Source of the DNA: Fasciola hepatica
Lineage: Eukaryota; Platyhelminthes; Trematoda; Plagiorchiida; Fasciolidae
Length of the DNA stretch: 64,000 nt
Assembly (NCBI GenBank): GCA_948099385.1
Contig: CANUEZ040000191.1
Coordinates: 6,324,001 to 6,388,000 of the forward strand
Direction: 5' to 3'
The translations under genes and the position numbers were made by a program. Below the pieces are notes generated by a model that was not told the origin of the DNA, searched no databases, and worked only from the letters and a program-made list of their open reading frames with translations. This document shows, piece by piece, positions 26,934 to 39,056 of the stretch (the first letter of the stretch is position 1; the number at the start of each line of letters is the position of its first letter).

Positions 26934-27509
26934 TTTATGGGCCTAAGTAAAACCAAGGCATTCCCTTATGAACAATCCACACAGATTGCTGATACAATGC
27001 AATTGAGCAGTAGCAGAGTAGATTTGTATAATATGATTCTCCATGCAGCTTGAACACTGAACTGACCATTGAAAATTATGGAAGCACTGTACAGCTGTTT
27101 GATCCCCTAAGGGAATCATGAGCATTGCAAATGGACCGAGTCCACACGGGGACACGTACAAGGGTTGGGGTGAACGATGGTCAATAGAACACCCGAAACA
27201 CAAGGCTATCCGATATGGGTCTCAACGCTTTGTTCAACATATACACTACATGATATAGCACACTCCCCAAACTGGCTTCGGCTTTCAAATTGGCTTTTTA
27301 CGGTGAGAACCAAATTCTCGCACACAGATCCAATCCTATGTTCCATCACTTCTCCATTTATGGGCCTAAGTAAAACCAAGGCATTCCCTTATGAACAATC
27401 CACACAAATTGCTGATACAATGCAATTGAGCAGTAGCAGAGTAGATTTGTATAATATGATTCTCCATGCAGCTTGAACACTGAACTGACCATTGAAAATT
27501 ATGGAAGCA

Positions 27510-27540
27510 CTGTACAGCTGTTTGATCCCCTAAGGGAATC
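27510..27540. other. Dyad-symmetry cluster of the monomer (example unit)
   Basis: Two perfect 8-bp palindromes overlap by four bases, CTGTACAG (27510-27517) and ACAGCTGT (27514-27521). They are followed two bases later by GATCCCCTAAGGGAATC (27524-27540), a 17-bp dyad in which 14 of 17 positions agree with the reverse complement. The cluster recurs in nearly every unit. In A units the third element reads GATCCGCTAAGGGAATC. No protein is known to me to bind it; it could be a binding site, a cruciform-prone element or chance. Confidence 0.7.
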
Positions 27541-27727
27541 ACGAGCATTGCAAATGGACCGAGTCCACACGGGGACACGTACAAGGGTTGGGGTGAACGA
27601 TTGTCAATAGAACACCCGAACCACAAGGCTATCCGATATGGCTCTCAACGCTTTGTTCAACATATACACTACATGATATAGCACACTCCCCAAACTGGCT
27701 TCGGCTTTCAAATTGGCTTTTTACGGT

Positions 27728-27742
27728 GAGAACCAAATTCTC
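27728..27742. other. Subfamily B hairpin (GAGAA, 5-nt loop, TTCTC), example unit
   Basis: The B tail forms a perfect inverted repeat of five bases around CCAAA. The A tail has GTAACAACCAAATTCTC at the same place, so the left arm is lost in A. The motif is therefore a subfamily-specific dyad present in most B units and absent from most A units; the hybrid tails at 5857, 13052, 33647 and 58199 have it. Confidence 0.7.
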
Positions 27743-30040
27743 GCACACAGATCCAATCCTATGTTCCATCACTTCTCCATTTATGGGCCTAAGTAAAACC
27801 GAGGCATTCCCTTATGAACAATCCACACAAATTGCTGATACAATGCAATTGAGCAGTAGCAGAGTAGATTTGTATAATATGATTCTCCATGCAGCTTGAA
27901 CACTGAACTGACCATTGAAAATTATGGAAGCACTGCACAGCTGTTTGATCCGTTAAGGGAATCATGAGCATTGCAAATGGACCGAGTCCACACGGGGACA
28001 CGAACAAGGGTTGGGGTGAACGATTGTCAATAGAACACCCGAACCACAAGGCTATCCGATATGGCTCTCAACGCTTTGTTCAACATATACACTACATGAT
28101 ATAGCACACTCACCCAACTGGCTTCGGCTTTCAAATTGGCTTTTTACGGTGAGAACCAAATTCTCGCACACAGATCCAATCCTATGTTCCATCACTTCTC
28201 CATTTATGGGCCTAAGTAAAACCAAGGCATTCCCTTATGAACAATCCACACAAATTGCTGATACAATGCAATTGAGCAGTAGCAGAGTAGATTTGTATAA
28301 TATGATTCTCCATGCAGCTTGAACACTGAACTGACCATTGAAAATTATGGAAGCACTGTACAGCTGTTTGATCCCGTAAGGGAATCACGAGCATTGCAAA
28401 TGGACCGAGTCCACACGGGGACACGTACAAGGGTTGGGGTGAACGATTGTCAATAGAACACCCGAACCACAAGGCTATCCGATATGGCTCTCAACGCTTT
28501 GTTCAACATATACACTACATGATATAGCACACTCCCCAAACTGGCTTCGGCTTTCAAATTGGCTTTTTACGGTGAGAACCAAATTCTCGCACACCGATCC
28601 AATCCTATGTTCCATCACTTCTCCATTTATGGGCCTAAGTAAAACCGAGGCATTCCCTTATGAACAATCCACACAAATTGCTGATACAATGCAATTGAGC
28701 AGTAGCAGAGTAGATTTGTATAATATGATTCTCCATGCAGCTTGAACACTGAACTGACCATTGAAAATTATGGAAGCACTGCACAGCTGTTTGATCCGTT
28801 AAGGGAATCATGAGCATTGCAAATGGACCGAGTCCACACGGGGACACGTACAAGGGTTGGGGTGAACGATTGTCAATAGAACACCCGAACCACAAGGCTA
28901 TCCGATATGGCTCTGAACGCTTTGTTCAACATATACACTACATGATATAGCACACTCACCCAACTGGCTTCGGCTTTCAAATTGGCTTTTTACGGTGAGA
29001 ACCAAATTCTCGCACATGGATCCAATCCTATGTTCCATCACTTCTCTATTTATGGGCCTAGGTAGAACCGAGGCATTCCCTTATGAACAATCCACACAAA
29101 TTGCTGATACAATGCAATAGAGCAGTAGCAGAGTAGATTTGTATAATATGATTCTCCATGCAGCTTGAACACTGAACTGACCATTGAAAATTATGAAAGC
29201 ACTGTACAGCTGTTTGATCCGCTAAGGGAATCATTAGCATTGCAAATGGACCGAGTCCACACGGGGACACGAACAAGGGTTGGGGTGAACGATTGTCAAT
29301 AGAACACCCGAACCACAAGGCTATCCGATATGGCTCTCAACGCTTTGTTCAACATATACACTACATCATATAGCACACTCCCCAAACTGGCTTCGGCTTT
29401 CAAATTGGCTTTTTACGGTGAGAACCAAATTCTCGCACACAGATCCAATCCTATGTTCCATCACTTCTCCATTTATGGGCCTAAGTAAAACCAAGGCATT
29501 CCCTTATGAACAATCCCCACACAGATTGCTCATACAATGCAATAGAGCAGTAGCAGAGTAGATTTGTATAATATGATTCTCCATGCAGCTTGAACACTGA
29601 ACTGACCATTGAAAATTATGAAAGCACTGTACAGCTGTTTGATCCGCTAAGGGAATCATGAGCATTGCAAATGGACCGAGTCCACACGGGGACACGAACA
29701 AGGGTTGGGGTGAACGATTGTCAATAGAACACCCGAACCACAAGGCTATCCGATATGGCTCTCAACGCTTTGTTCAACATATACACTACATCATATAGCA
29801 CACTCCCCAAAGTGGCTTCGGCTTTCAAATTGGCTTTTTACGGTGAGAACCAAATTCTCGCACACAGATCCAATCCTATGTTCCATCAATTCTCTATTCA
29901 TGGGCCTAAGTAAAACCAAGGCATTCCCTTATGAACAATCCACACAAATTGCTGATACAATGCAATTGAGCAGTAGCAGAGTAGATTTGTATAATATGAT
30001 TCTCCATGCAGCTTGAACACTGAACTGACCATTGAAAATT

Positions 30041-31731
30041 ATGGAAGCACTGTACAGCTGTTTGATCCCCTAAGGGAATCATGAGCATTGCAAATGGACC
30101 GAGTCCACACGGGGACACGTACAAGGGTTGGGGTGAACGATTGTCAATAGAACACCCAAACCACAAGGCTATCCGATATGGCTCTGAACGCTTTGTTCAA
30201 CATATACACTACATGATATAGCACACTCCCCAAACTGGCTTCGGCTTTCAAATTGGCTTTTTACGGTGAGAACCAAATTCCCGCACACCGATCCAATCCT
30301 ATGTTCCATCACTTCTCCATTTATGGGCCTAAATAAAACCAAGGCATTCCCTTATGAACAATCCACACAAATTGCTGATACAATGCAATTGAGCAGTAGC
30401 AGAGTAGATTTGTATAATATGATTCTCCATGCAGCTTGAACACTGAACTGACCATTGAAAATTATGGAAGCACTGTACAGCTGTTTGATCCTCTAAGGGA
30501 ATAATGAGCATTGCAAATGGACCGAGTCCACACGGGGACACGTACAAGGGTTGGGGTGATTGATTGTCAATAGAACACCCGAACCACAAGGCTATCCGAT
30601 ATGGCTCTGAACGCTTTGTTCAACATATACACTACATGATATAGCACAATCCCCAAACTGGCTTCGGCTTTCAAATTGGCGTTTTATGGTGAGAACCAAA
30701 TTCTCGCACACAGATCCAATCCTTTGTTCCATCACTTCTCCATTTATGGGCCTAAGTAAAACCAAGGCATTCCCTTATGAACAATCCACACAAATTGCTG
30801 ATACAATGAAATCGAGCAGTAGCAGATTAGATTTGTATAATATGATTCTCCATGCAGCTTGAACACTGAACTGACCATTGAAAATGATGGAAGCACTGTA
30901 CAGCTGTTTGATCCCCTAAGGGAATCATGAGCATTGCAAATGGACCGAGTCCACACGGGGACACGTACAAGGGTTGGGGTGAACGATTGTCAATAGAACA
31001 CCCAAACCACAAGGCTATCCGATATGGCTCTGAACGCTTTGTTCAACATATACACTACATGATATAGCACACTCCCCAAACTGGCTTCGGCTTTCAAATT
31101 GGCTTTTTACGGTGAGAACCAAATTCCCGCACACCGATCCAATCCTATGTTCCATCACTTCTCCATTTATGGGCCTAAATAAAACCAAGGCATTCCCTTA
31201 TGAACAATCCACACAAATTGCTGATACAATGCAATTGAGCAGTAGCAGAGTAGATTTGTATAATATGATTCTCCATGCAGCTTGAACACTGAACTGACCA
31301 TTGAAAATTATGGAAGCACTGTACAGCTGTTTGATCCTCTAAGGGAATAATGAGCATTGCAAATGGACCGAGTCCACACGGGGACACGTACAAGGGTTGG
31401 GGTGATTGATTGTCAATAGAACACCCGAACCACAAGGCTATCCGATATGGCTCTGAACGCTTTGTTCAACATATACACTACATGATATAGCACAATCCCC
31501 AAACTGGCTTCGGCTTTCAAATTGGCTTTTTATGGTGAGAACCAAATTCTCGCACACAGATCCAATCCTTTGTTCCATCACTTCTCCATTTATGGGCCTA
31601 AGTAAAACCAAGGCATTCCCTTATGAACAATCCACACAAATTGCTGATACAATGAAATCGAGCAGTAGCAGATTAGATTTGTATAATATGATTCTCCATG
31701 CAGCTTGAACACTGAACTGACCATTGAAAAT
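30041..31731. repeat. 846-bp dimer, near-perfect tandem duplication
   Basis: Sequence 30041-30885 matches 30887-31731. Shared private variants are AAATTCCCGCACACCG, GGGCCTAAATAAAACC, GATCCTCTAAGGGAATAATG, CCTTTGTTCC, and CAATGAAATCGAGCAGTAGCAG. I saw one difference inside the matched span (G at 30681 against T at 31527). The copies part at 30886/31732 (AAAATGATGG against AAAATTATGG), which coincides with the left edge, where the match begins at 30041. Confidence 0.88.
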
Positions 31732-33298
31732 TATGGAAGCACTGTACAGCTGTTTGATCCCCTAAGGGAATCATGAGCATTGCAAATGGACCGAGTCCAC
31801 ACGGGGACACGTACAAGGGTTGGGGTGAACGATTGTCAATAGAACACCCGAACCACAAGGCTATCCGATATGGTTCTGAACGCTTTGTTCAACATATACA
31901 CTACATGATATAGCACACTCCCCAAACTGGCTTCGGCTTTCAAATTGGCATTTTACGGTGAGAACCAAATTCTCGCACACCGATCCAATCCTATGTTCCA
32001 TCACTTCTCCATTTATGGGCCTAAGTAAAACCAAGGCATTCCCTTATGAACAATCCACACAAATTGCTCATACAATGCAATAGAGCAGTAGCATAGTAGA
32101 TTTGTATAATATGATTCTCCATGCAGCTTGAACACTGAACTGACCATTGAAAATGATGGAAGCACTGTACAGCTGTTTGATCCGCTAAGGGAATCATGAG
32201 CATTGCAAATGGACCGAGTCCACACGGGGACACATAAAAGGGTTGGGGTGAACGATTGTCAATAGAACACCCGAACCACAAGGCTATCCGATATGGCTCT
32301 GAACGCTTTGTTCAACATATACACTACATGATATAGCACACTCCCCAAACTGGCTTCGGCTTTCAAATTGGCTTTTTACGGTGAGAACCAAATTCTCGCA
32401 CACCGATCCAATCCTATGTTCCATCACTTCTTCATTTATGGTCCTAAGTAAAACCAAGGCATTCCCTTATGAACAATCCACACAAATTGCTGATACAATG
32501 CAATTTAGCATTAGCAGAGTAGATTTGTATAATATGATTCTCAATGCAGCTTGAACACTGAACTGACCATTGAAAATTATGGATGCACTGTACAGCTGTT
32601 TGATCCGCTAAGGGAATCATGAGCATTGCAAATGGACTGAGTCCACACGGGGACACGTACAAGGGTTGGGGTGAACGATTGTCAATAGAACACCCAAACC
32701 ACAAGGCTATCCGATATGGCTCTGAACGCTTTGTTCAACATATACACTACATGATATAGCACACTCCCCAAACTGGCTTCGGCTTTCAAATTGGCTTTTT
32801 ACGGTGAGAACCAAATTCTCGCACACCGATCCAATCCTATGTTCCATCACTTCTCCATTTATGGGCCTAAGTAAAACCAAGGCATTCCCTTATGAACAAT
32901 CCACACAAATTGCTTATACAATGAAATCGAGCAGTAGCAGAGTAGATTTGTATAATATGATTCTCCATGCAGCTTGAACACTGAACTGATCATTGAAAAT
33001 TATGGAAGCACTGTACAGCTGATTGATCCGCTAAGGGAATCATGAGCATTGCAAATGGACCGAGTCCACACGGGGACACGTACAAGGGTTGGGGTGATTG
33101 ATTGTCAATAGAACACCCGAACCACAAGGCTATCCGATATGGCTCTGAACGCTTTGTTCAACATATACACTACATCATATAGCACACTCCCCAAACTGGC
33201 TTCGGATTTCAAATTGGCTTTTTACGGTGAGAACAAAATTCTCGCACACAGATCCAATCCCATGTTCCATCACTTCTCCATTTATGGGCCTAAGTAAA

Positions 33299-36259
33299 AC
33301 CAAGGCATTCCCTTATGAACAATCCACACAAATTGCTGATACAATGCAATTGAGCAGTAGCAGAGTAGATTTGTATAATATGATTCTCCATGCAGCTTGA
33401 ACACTGAACTGACCATTGAAAATGATGGAAGCACTGTACAGCTGTTTGATCCGCTAAGGGAATCATGAGCATTGCAAATGGACCGAGTCCACACGGGGAC
33501 ACGTACAAGGGTTGGGGTGATTGATTGTCAATAGAACACCCGAACCACAAGGCTATCCGATATGGCTCCGAACGCTTTGTTCAACATATACACTACATGA
33601 TATAGCACACTCCTCAAACTGGCTTCGGCTTTCGCTTTCGCTTTGAACGGTGAGAACCAAATTCTCGCACACCGATCCAATCCTATGTTCCATCACTTCT
33701 CCATTTATGGGCCCAAGTAAAACCAAGGCATTCCCTTATGAACAATCCACACAAATTGCTGATACAATGCAATTGAGCAGTAGCAGAGTAGATTTGTATA
33801 ATATGATTCTCCATGCAGCTTGAACACTGAACTGACCATTGAAAATTATGGAAGCACTGTACAGCTGTTTGATCCCCTAAGGGAATCATGAGCATTGCAA
33901 ATGGACCGAGTCCACACGGGGACACGTACAAGGGTTGGGGTGAACGACTGTCAGTCGAACACCCGAACCACAAGGCTATCCGATATGGTTCTGAACGCTT
34001 TGTTCAACATATACACTACATGATATAGCACACTCCCCAAACTGGCTTCGGATTTCGCTTTGGCTTTTTACGGTGAGAACCAAATTCTCGCACACCGATC
34101 CAATCCTATGTTCTATCACTTCTCCATTTATGGGCCTAAGTAAAACCAAGGCATTCCCTTATGAACAATCCACACAAATTGCTGATACAATGCAATTGAG
34201 CAGTAGCAGAGTAGATTTGTATAATATGATTCTCCATGCAGCTTGAACACTGGACTGACCATTGAAAATTTTGGAAGCACTGTACAGCTGTTTGATCCCC
34301 TAAGGGAATCATGAGCATTGCAAATGGACCGAGTCCACACGGGGACACGTACAAGGGTTGGGGTGATTGATTGTCAATAGAACACCCGAACCACAAGGCT
34401 ATCCGATATGGCTCTGAACGCTTTGTTCAACATATACACTACATCATATAGCACACTCCCCAAACTGGCTTCGGCTTTCAAATTGGCTTTTTACGGTGAG
34501 AACCAAATTCTCGCACACCGATCCAATCCTATGTTCTATCACTTCTCCATTTATGGGCCTAAGTAAAACCAAGGCATTCCCTTATGAACAATCCACACAA
34601 ATTGCTGATACAATGCAATTGAGCAGTAGCAGAGTAGATTTGTATAATATGATTCTCCATGCAGCTTGAACACTAAACTGACCATTGAAAATTATGGAAG
34701 CACTGTACAGCTGTTTGATCCTCTAAGGGAATAATGAGCATTGCAAATGGACCGAGTCCACACGGGGACACGTACAAGGGTTGGGGTGATTGATTGTCAA
34801 TAGAACACCCGAACAACAAGGCTAGGCGATATGGCTCCGAACGCTTTGTTCAACATATACACTACATGATATAGCACACTCCCCAAACTGGCTTCGGCTT
34901 TCAAATTGGCTTTTTACGGTGAGAACAAAATTCTCGCACACCGATCCAATCCTATGTTCCATCACTTCTCCATTTATGGGCCTAAGTAAAACCAAGGCAT
35001 TCCCTTATGAACAATCCACACAAATTGCTGATACAATGCAATTGAGCAGTAGCAGAGTAGATTTGTATAATATGATTCTCCATGCAGCTTGAACACTGAA
35101 CTGACCATTGAAAATGATGGAAGCACTGTACAGCTGTTTGATCCCCTAAGGGAATCATGAGCATTGCAAATGGACCGAGTCCACACGGGGACACGTACAA
35201 GGGTTGGGGTGAACGACTGTCAATAGAACACCCGAACCACAAGGCTATCCGATATGGTTCTGAACGCTTTGTTCAACATATACACTACATGATATAGCAC
35301 ACTCCCCAAACTGGCTTCGGATTTCGCTTTGGCTTTTTACGGTGAGAACCAAATTCTCGCACACCGATCCAATCCTATGTTCCATCACTTCTCCATTTAT
35401 GGGCCTAAGTAAAACCAAGGCATTCCCTTATGAACAATCCACACAAATTGCTGATACAATGCAATTGAGCAGTAGCAGAGTAGATTTGTATAATATGATT
35501 CTCCATGCAGCTTGAACACTGAACTGACCATTGAAAATTATGGAAGCACTGTACAGCTGTTTGATCCTCTAAGGGAATAATGAGCATTGCAAATGGACCG
35601 AGTCCACACGGGGACACGTACAAGGGTTGGGGTGATTGATTGTCAATAGAACACCCGAACAACAAGGCTAGGCGATATGGCTCTGAACGCTTTGTTCAAC
35701 ATATACACTACATGATATAGCACACTCCCCAAACTGGCTTCGGCTTTCAAATTGGCTTTTTACGGTGAGAACAAAATTCTCGCACACCGATCCAATCCTA
35801 TGTTCCATCACTTCTCCATTTATGGGCCTAAGTAAAACCAAGGCATTCCCTTATGAACAATCCACACAAATTGCTGATACAATGCAATTGAGCAGTAGCA
35901 GGGTAGATTTGTATAATATGATTCTCCATGCAGCTTGAACACTGAACTGACCATTGAAAATGATGGAAGCACTGTACAGCTGTTTGATCCCCTAAGGGAA
36001 TCATGAGCATTGCAAATGGACCGAGTCCACACGGGGACACGTACAAGGGTTGGGGTGAACGACTGTCAATAGAACACCCGAACCACAAGGCTATCCGATA
36101 TGGTTCTGAACGCTTTGTTCAACATATACACTACATGATATAGCACACTCCCCAAACTGGCTTCGGATTTCGCTTTGGCTTTTTAAGGTGAGAACCAAAT
36201 TCTCGCACATGGATCCAATCCTATGTTCTATCACTTCTCCATTTATGGGCCTAAGTAAA
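33299..36259. repeat. Run of 846-bp dimers (about 3.5 copies)
   Basis: Units starting 33299, 34991 and 35837 carry AAAATGATGG (34145 has AAAATTTTGG) and alternate with units 33722, 34568 and 35414 that carry AAAATTATGG, so the period is 846 bp. Copies starting 34568 and 35414 share GATCCTCTAAGGGAATAATG, GGCTAGGCGATATGG and GAGAACAAAATTC. Units 33722, 34991 and 35837 share GTTCTGAACG and, except for the first, end in TCGGATTTCGCTTTGGC. Confidence 0.78.
33629..33651. repeat. A-type tail patch inside a B unit
   Basis: The tail of unit 33299 reads CGCTTTCGCTTTGAACGG (A) and then TGAGAACC (B), while flanking sequence is B. The switch lies within ACGGT at 33647-33651. It has the same structure as the patch at 13036-13056. 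Confidence 0.7.
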
Positions 36260-38880
36260 ACCGAGGCATTCCCTTAGGAACAATCCACACAAATTGCTGT
36301 TACAATGCAATAGAGCAGTAGCAGAGTAGATTTGTATAATATGATTCTCCATGCAGCTTGAACACTGAACTGACCATTGAAAATTATGGAAGCACTGTAC
36401 AGCTGTTTGATCCCCTAAGGGAATCATGAGCATTGCAAATGGACCGAGTCCACACGGGGACACGTACAAGGGTTGGGGTGATTGATTGTCAATAGAACAC
36501 CCGAACCACAAGGCTATCCGATATGGCTCTCAACGCTTTGTTCAACATATACACTACATGATATAGCACACTCCCCAAACTGGCTTCGGCTTTCAAATTG
36601 GCTTTTTACGGTGAGAACCAAATTCTCGCACACCGATCCAATCCTATGTTCTATCATTTCTCCATTTATGGGCCTAAGTAAAACCGAGGCATTCCCTTAT
36701 GAACAATCCACACAAATTGCTGATACAATGCAATTGAGCAGTAGCAGAGTAGATTTGTATAATATGATTCTCCGTGCAGCTTGAACACTGAACTGACCAT
36801 TGAAAATTATGGAAGCACTGTACAGCTGTTTGATCCCCTAAGGGAATCATGAGCATTGCAAATGGACCGAGTCCACACGGGGACACGTACAAGGGTTGGG
36901 GTGAACGACTGTCAATAGAACACCCGAACCACAAGGCTATCCGATATGGTTCTGAACGCTTTGTTCAACATATACACTACATGATATAGCACACTCCCCA
37001 AACTGGCTTCGGCTTTCAAATTGGCTTTTTACGGTGAGAACCAAATTCTCGCACACCGATCCAATCCTATGTTCCATCACTTCTCCATTTATGGGCCTAA
37101 GTAAAACCAAGGCATTCCCTTATGAACAATCCACACAAATTGCTGATACAATGCAATTGAGCAGTAGCAGAGTAGATTTGTATAATATGATTCTCCATGC
37201 CGCTTGAACACTGAACTGACCATTGAAAATGATGGAAGCACTGTACAGCTGTTTGATCCCCTAAGGGAATCATGAGCATTGCAAATGGACCGAGTCCACA
37301 CGGGGACACGTACAAGGGTTGGGGTGATTGATTGTCAATAGAACACCCGAACCACAAGGCTATCCGATATGGCTCTGAACGCTTTGTTCAACATATACAC
37401 TACATCATATAGCACACTCCCCAAACTGGCTTCGGCTTTCAAATTGGCTTTTTACGGTGAGAACCAAATTCTCGCACACCGATCCAATCCTATGTTCTAT
37501 CACTTCTCCATTTATGGGCCTAAGTAAAACCAAGGCATTCCCTTAGGAACAATCCACACAAATTGCTGATACAATGCAATTTAGCAGTAGCAGAGTAGAT
37601 TTGTATAATATGATTCTCCATGCAGCTTGAACACTGAACTGACCATTGAAAATTATGGAAGCACTGTACAGCTGTTTGATCCTCTAAGGGAATAATGAGC
37701 ATTGCAAATGGACCGAGTCCACACGGGGACACGTACAAGGGTTGGGGTGATTGATTGTCAATAGAACACCCGAACAACAAGGCTAGGCGATATGGCTCTG
37801 AACGCTTTGTTCAACATATACACTACATGATATAGCACACTCCCCAAACTGGCTTCGGCTTTCAAATTGGCTTTTTACGGTGAGAACACAATTCTCGCAC
37901 ACCGATCCAATCCTATGTTCCATCACTTCTCCATTTATGGGCCTAAGTAAAACCAAGGCATTCCCTTATGAACAATCCACACAAATTGCTGATACAATGC
38001 AATTGAGCAGTAGCAGAGTAGATTTGTATAATATGATTCTCCATGCAGCTTGAACACTGAACTGACCATTGAAAATTATGGAAGCACTGTACAGCTGTTT
38101 GATCCCCTAAGGGAATCATGAGCATTGCAAATGGACCGAGTCCACACGGGGACACGTACAAGGGTTGGGGTGAACGACTGTCAATAGAACACCCGAACCA
38201 CAAGGCTATCCGATATGGTTCTGAACGCTTTGTTCAACATATACACTACATGATATAGCACACTCCCCAAACTGGCTTCGGATTTCGCTTTGGCTTTTTA
38301 AGGTGAGAACCAAATTCTCGCACATGGATCCAATCCTATGTTCTATCACTTCTCCATTTATGGGCCTAAGTAAAACCGAGGCATTCCCTTAGGAACAATC
38401 CACACAAATTGCTGTTACAATGCAATAGAGCAGTAGCAGAGTAGATTTGTATAATATGATTCTCCATGCAGCTTGAACACTGAACTGACCATTGAAAATT
38501 ATGGAAGCACTGTACAGCTGTTTGATCCCCTAAGGGAATCATGAGCATTGCAAATGGACCGAGTCCACACGGGGACACGTACAAGGGTTGGGGTGATTGA
38601 TTGTCAATAGAACACCCGAACCACAAGGCTATCCGATATGGCTCTCAACGCTTTGTTCAACATATACACTACATGATATAGCACACTCCCCAAACTGGCT
38701 TCGGCTTTCAAATTGGCTTTTTACGGTGAGAACCAAATTCTCGCACACCGATCCAATCCTATGTTCTATCACTTCTCCATTTATGGGCCTAAGTAAAACC
38801 GAGGCATTCCCTTATGAACAATCCACACAAATTGCTGATACAATGCAATTGAGCAGTAGCAGAGTAGATTTGTATAATAT
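35414..38880. repeat. 2115-bp (5-unit) repeat: 35.41-36.76 kb with 37.53-38.88 kb
   Basis: The clearest shared block is about 35970-36655 against 38085-38770. It contains TTTTTAAGGTGAGAACC, CACATGGATCC, CCCTTAGGAAC and TGCTGTTACAATGC in both copies, with no difference noticed until TCTATCATTTC at 36652 against TCTATCACTTC. Outside this core the correspondence continues with scattered changes, such as AGCAGGGTAG against AGCAGAGTAG, and ends near 36765/38880, where the second copy reads TATTATTCACC. Confidence 0.78.
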
Positions 38881-39056
38881 TATTCACCATGCAGCTTGAA
38901 CACTGAACTGACCATTGAAAATTATGAAAGCACTGTACAGCTGTTTGATCCCCTAAGGGAATCATGAGCATTGCAAATGGACCGAGTCCACACGGGGACA
39001 CGTACAAGGGTTGGGGTGATTGATTGTCAATAGAACACCCGAACCACAAGGCTATC

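Larger units (their letters stand above)
22441..27600. repeat. 2678-bp repeat: six units plus a 136-bp truncated unit, two copies
   Basis: The segment starting near 22441 corresponds to the one near 25120, and units at 24274 and 24697 correspond to 26952 and 27375, at an offset of 2678-2679 bp. The offset is six full monomers plus the 136-bp truncated unit, which is present in both copies with the same junction. Units just before the fragment (23714 and 26395) share the rare GGCTAAACGAATGTTAATAG. The copies have diverged at several sites, for example TCTCAATGCAGC at 22957 against TCTCCATGCAGC at 25636. Confidence 0.78.
27375..27797 (+). repeat. Reference monomer of subfamily B (423 bp)
   Basis: This unit shows the subfamily B state clearly and serves as a ruler for the array. 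Landmarks in order: ATTCCCTTA near the start; TTGAGC at 27426 and TATAAT at 27450; CTGTACAG at 27510-27517 overlapping ACAGCTGT at 27514-27521; an imperfect 17-bp dyad at 27524-27540; the B-diagnostic CAAATGGACCGAGTCC at 27551-27566, followed by ACACGGGGACACGTAC; the B-diagnostic tail TTCGGCTTTCAAATTGGC from 27700; and a hairpin GAGAA/TTCTC at 27728-27742. The choice of first base is arbitrary because the repeat is tandem. The length of 423 is divisible by three, but no frame is open through the unit, so it is not a repeat-protein gene. Confidence 0.93.

Noticed and set aside
27426..27455. TTGAGC, an 18-nt spacer and TATAAT, resembling a bacterial sigma-70 promoter, in nearly every unit.
   Set aside because: The array is eukaryotic satellite DNA with no gene downstream, and the match is part of the repeat. 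It could act as a promoter if cloned in bacteria but is not evidence for one here.
27366..27626. A recurring 86-codon minus-strand open frame in most monomers, and shorter frames on both strands.
   Set aside because: It appears once per satellite unit because the unit is repeated. It is broken or shifted wherever the 2-bp CAATCCCCACACAG form or single-base changes occur, shows no codon-type pattern of variation, and resembles no protein I know. No frame runs through the unit although 423 is divisible by three.
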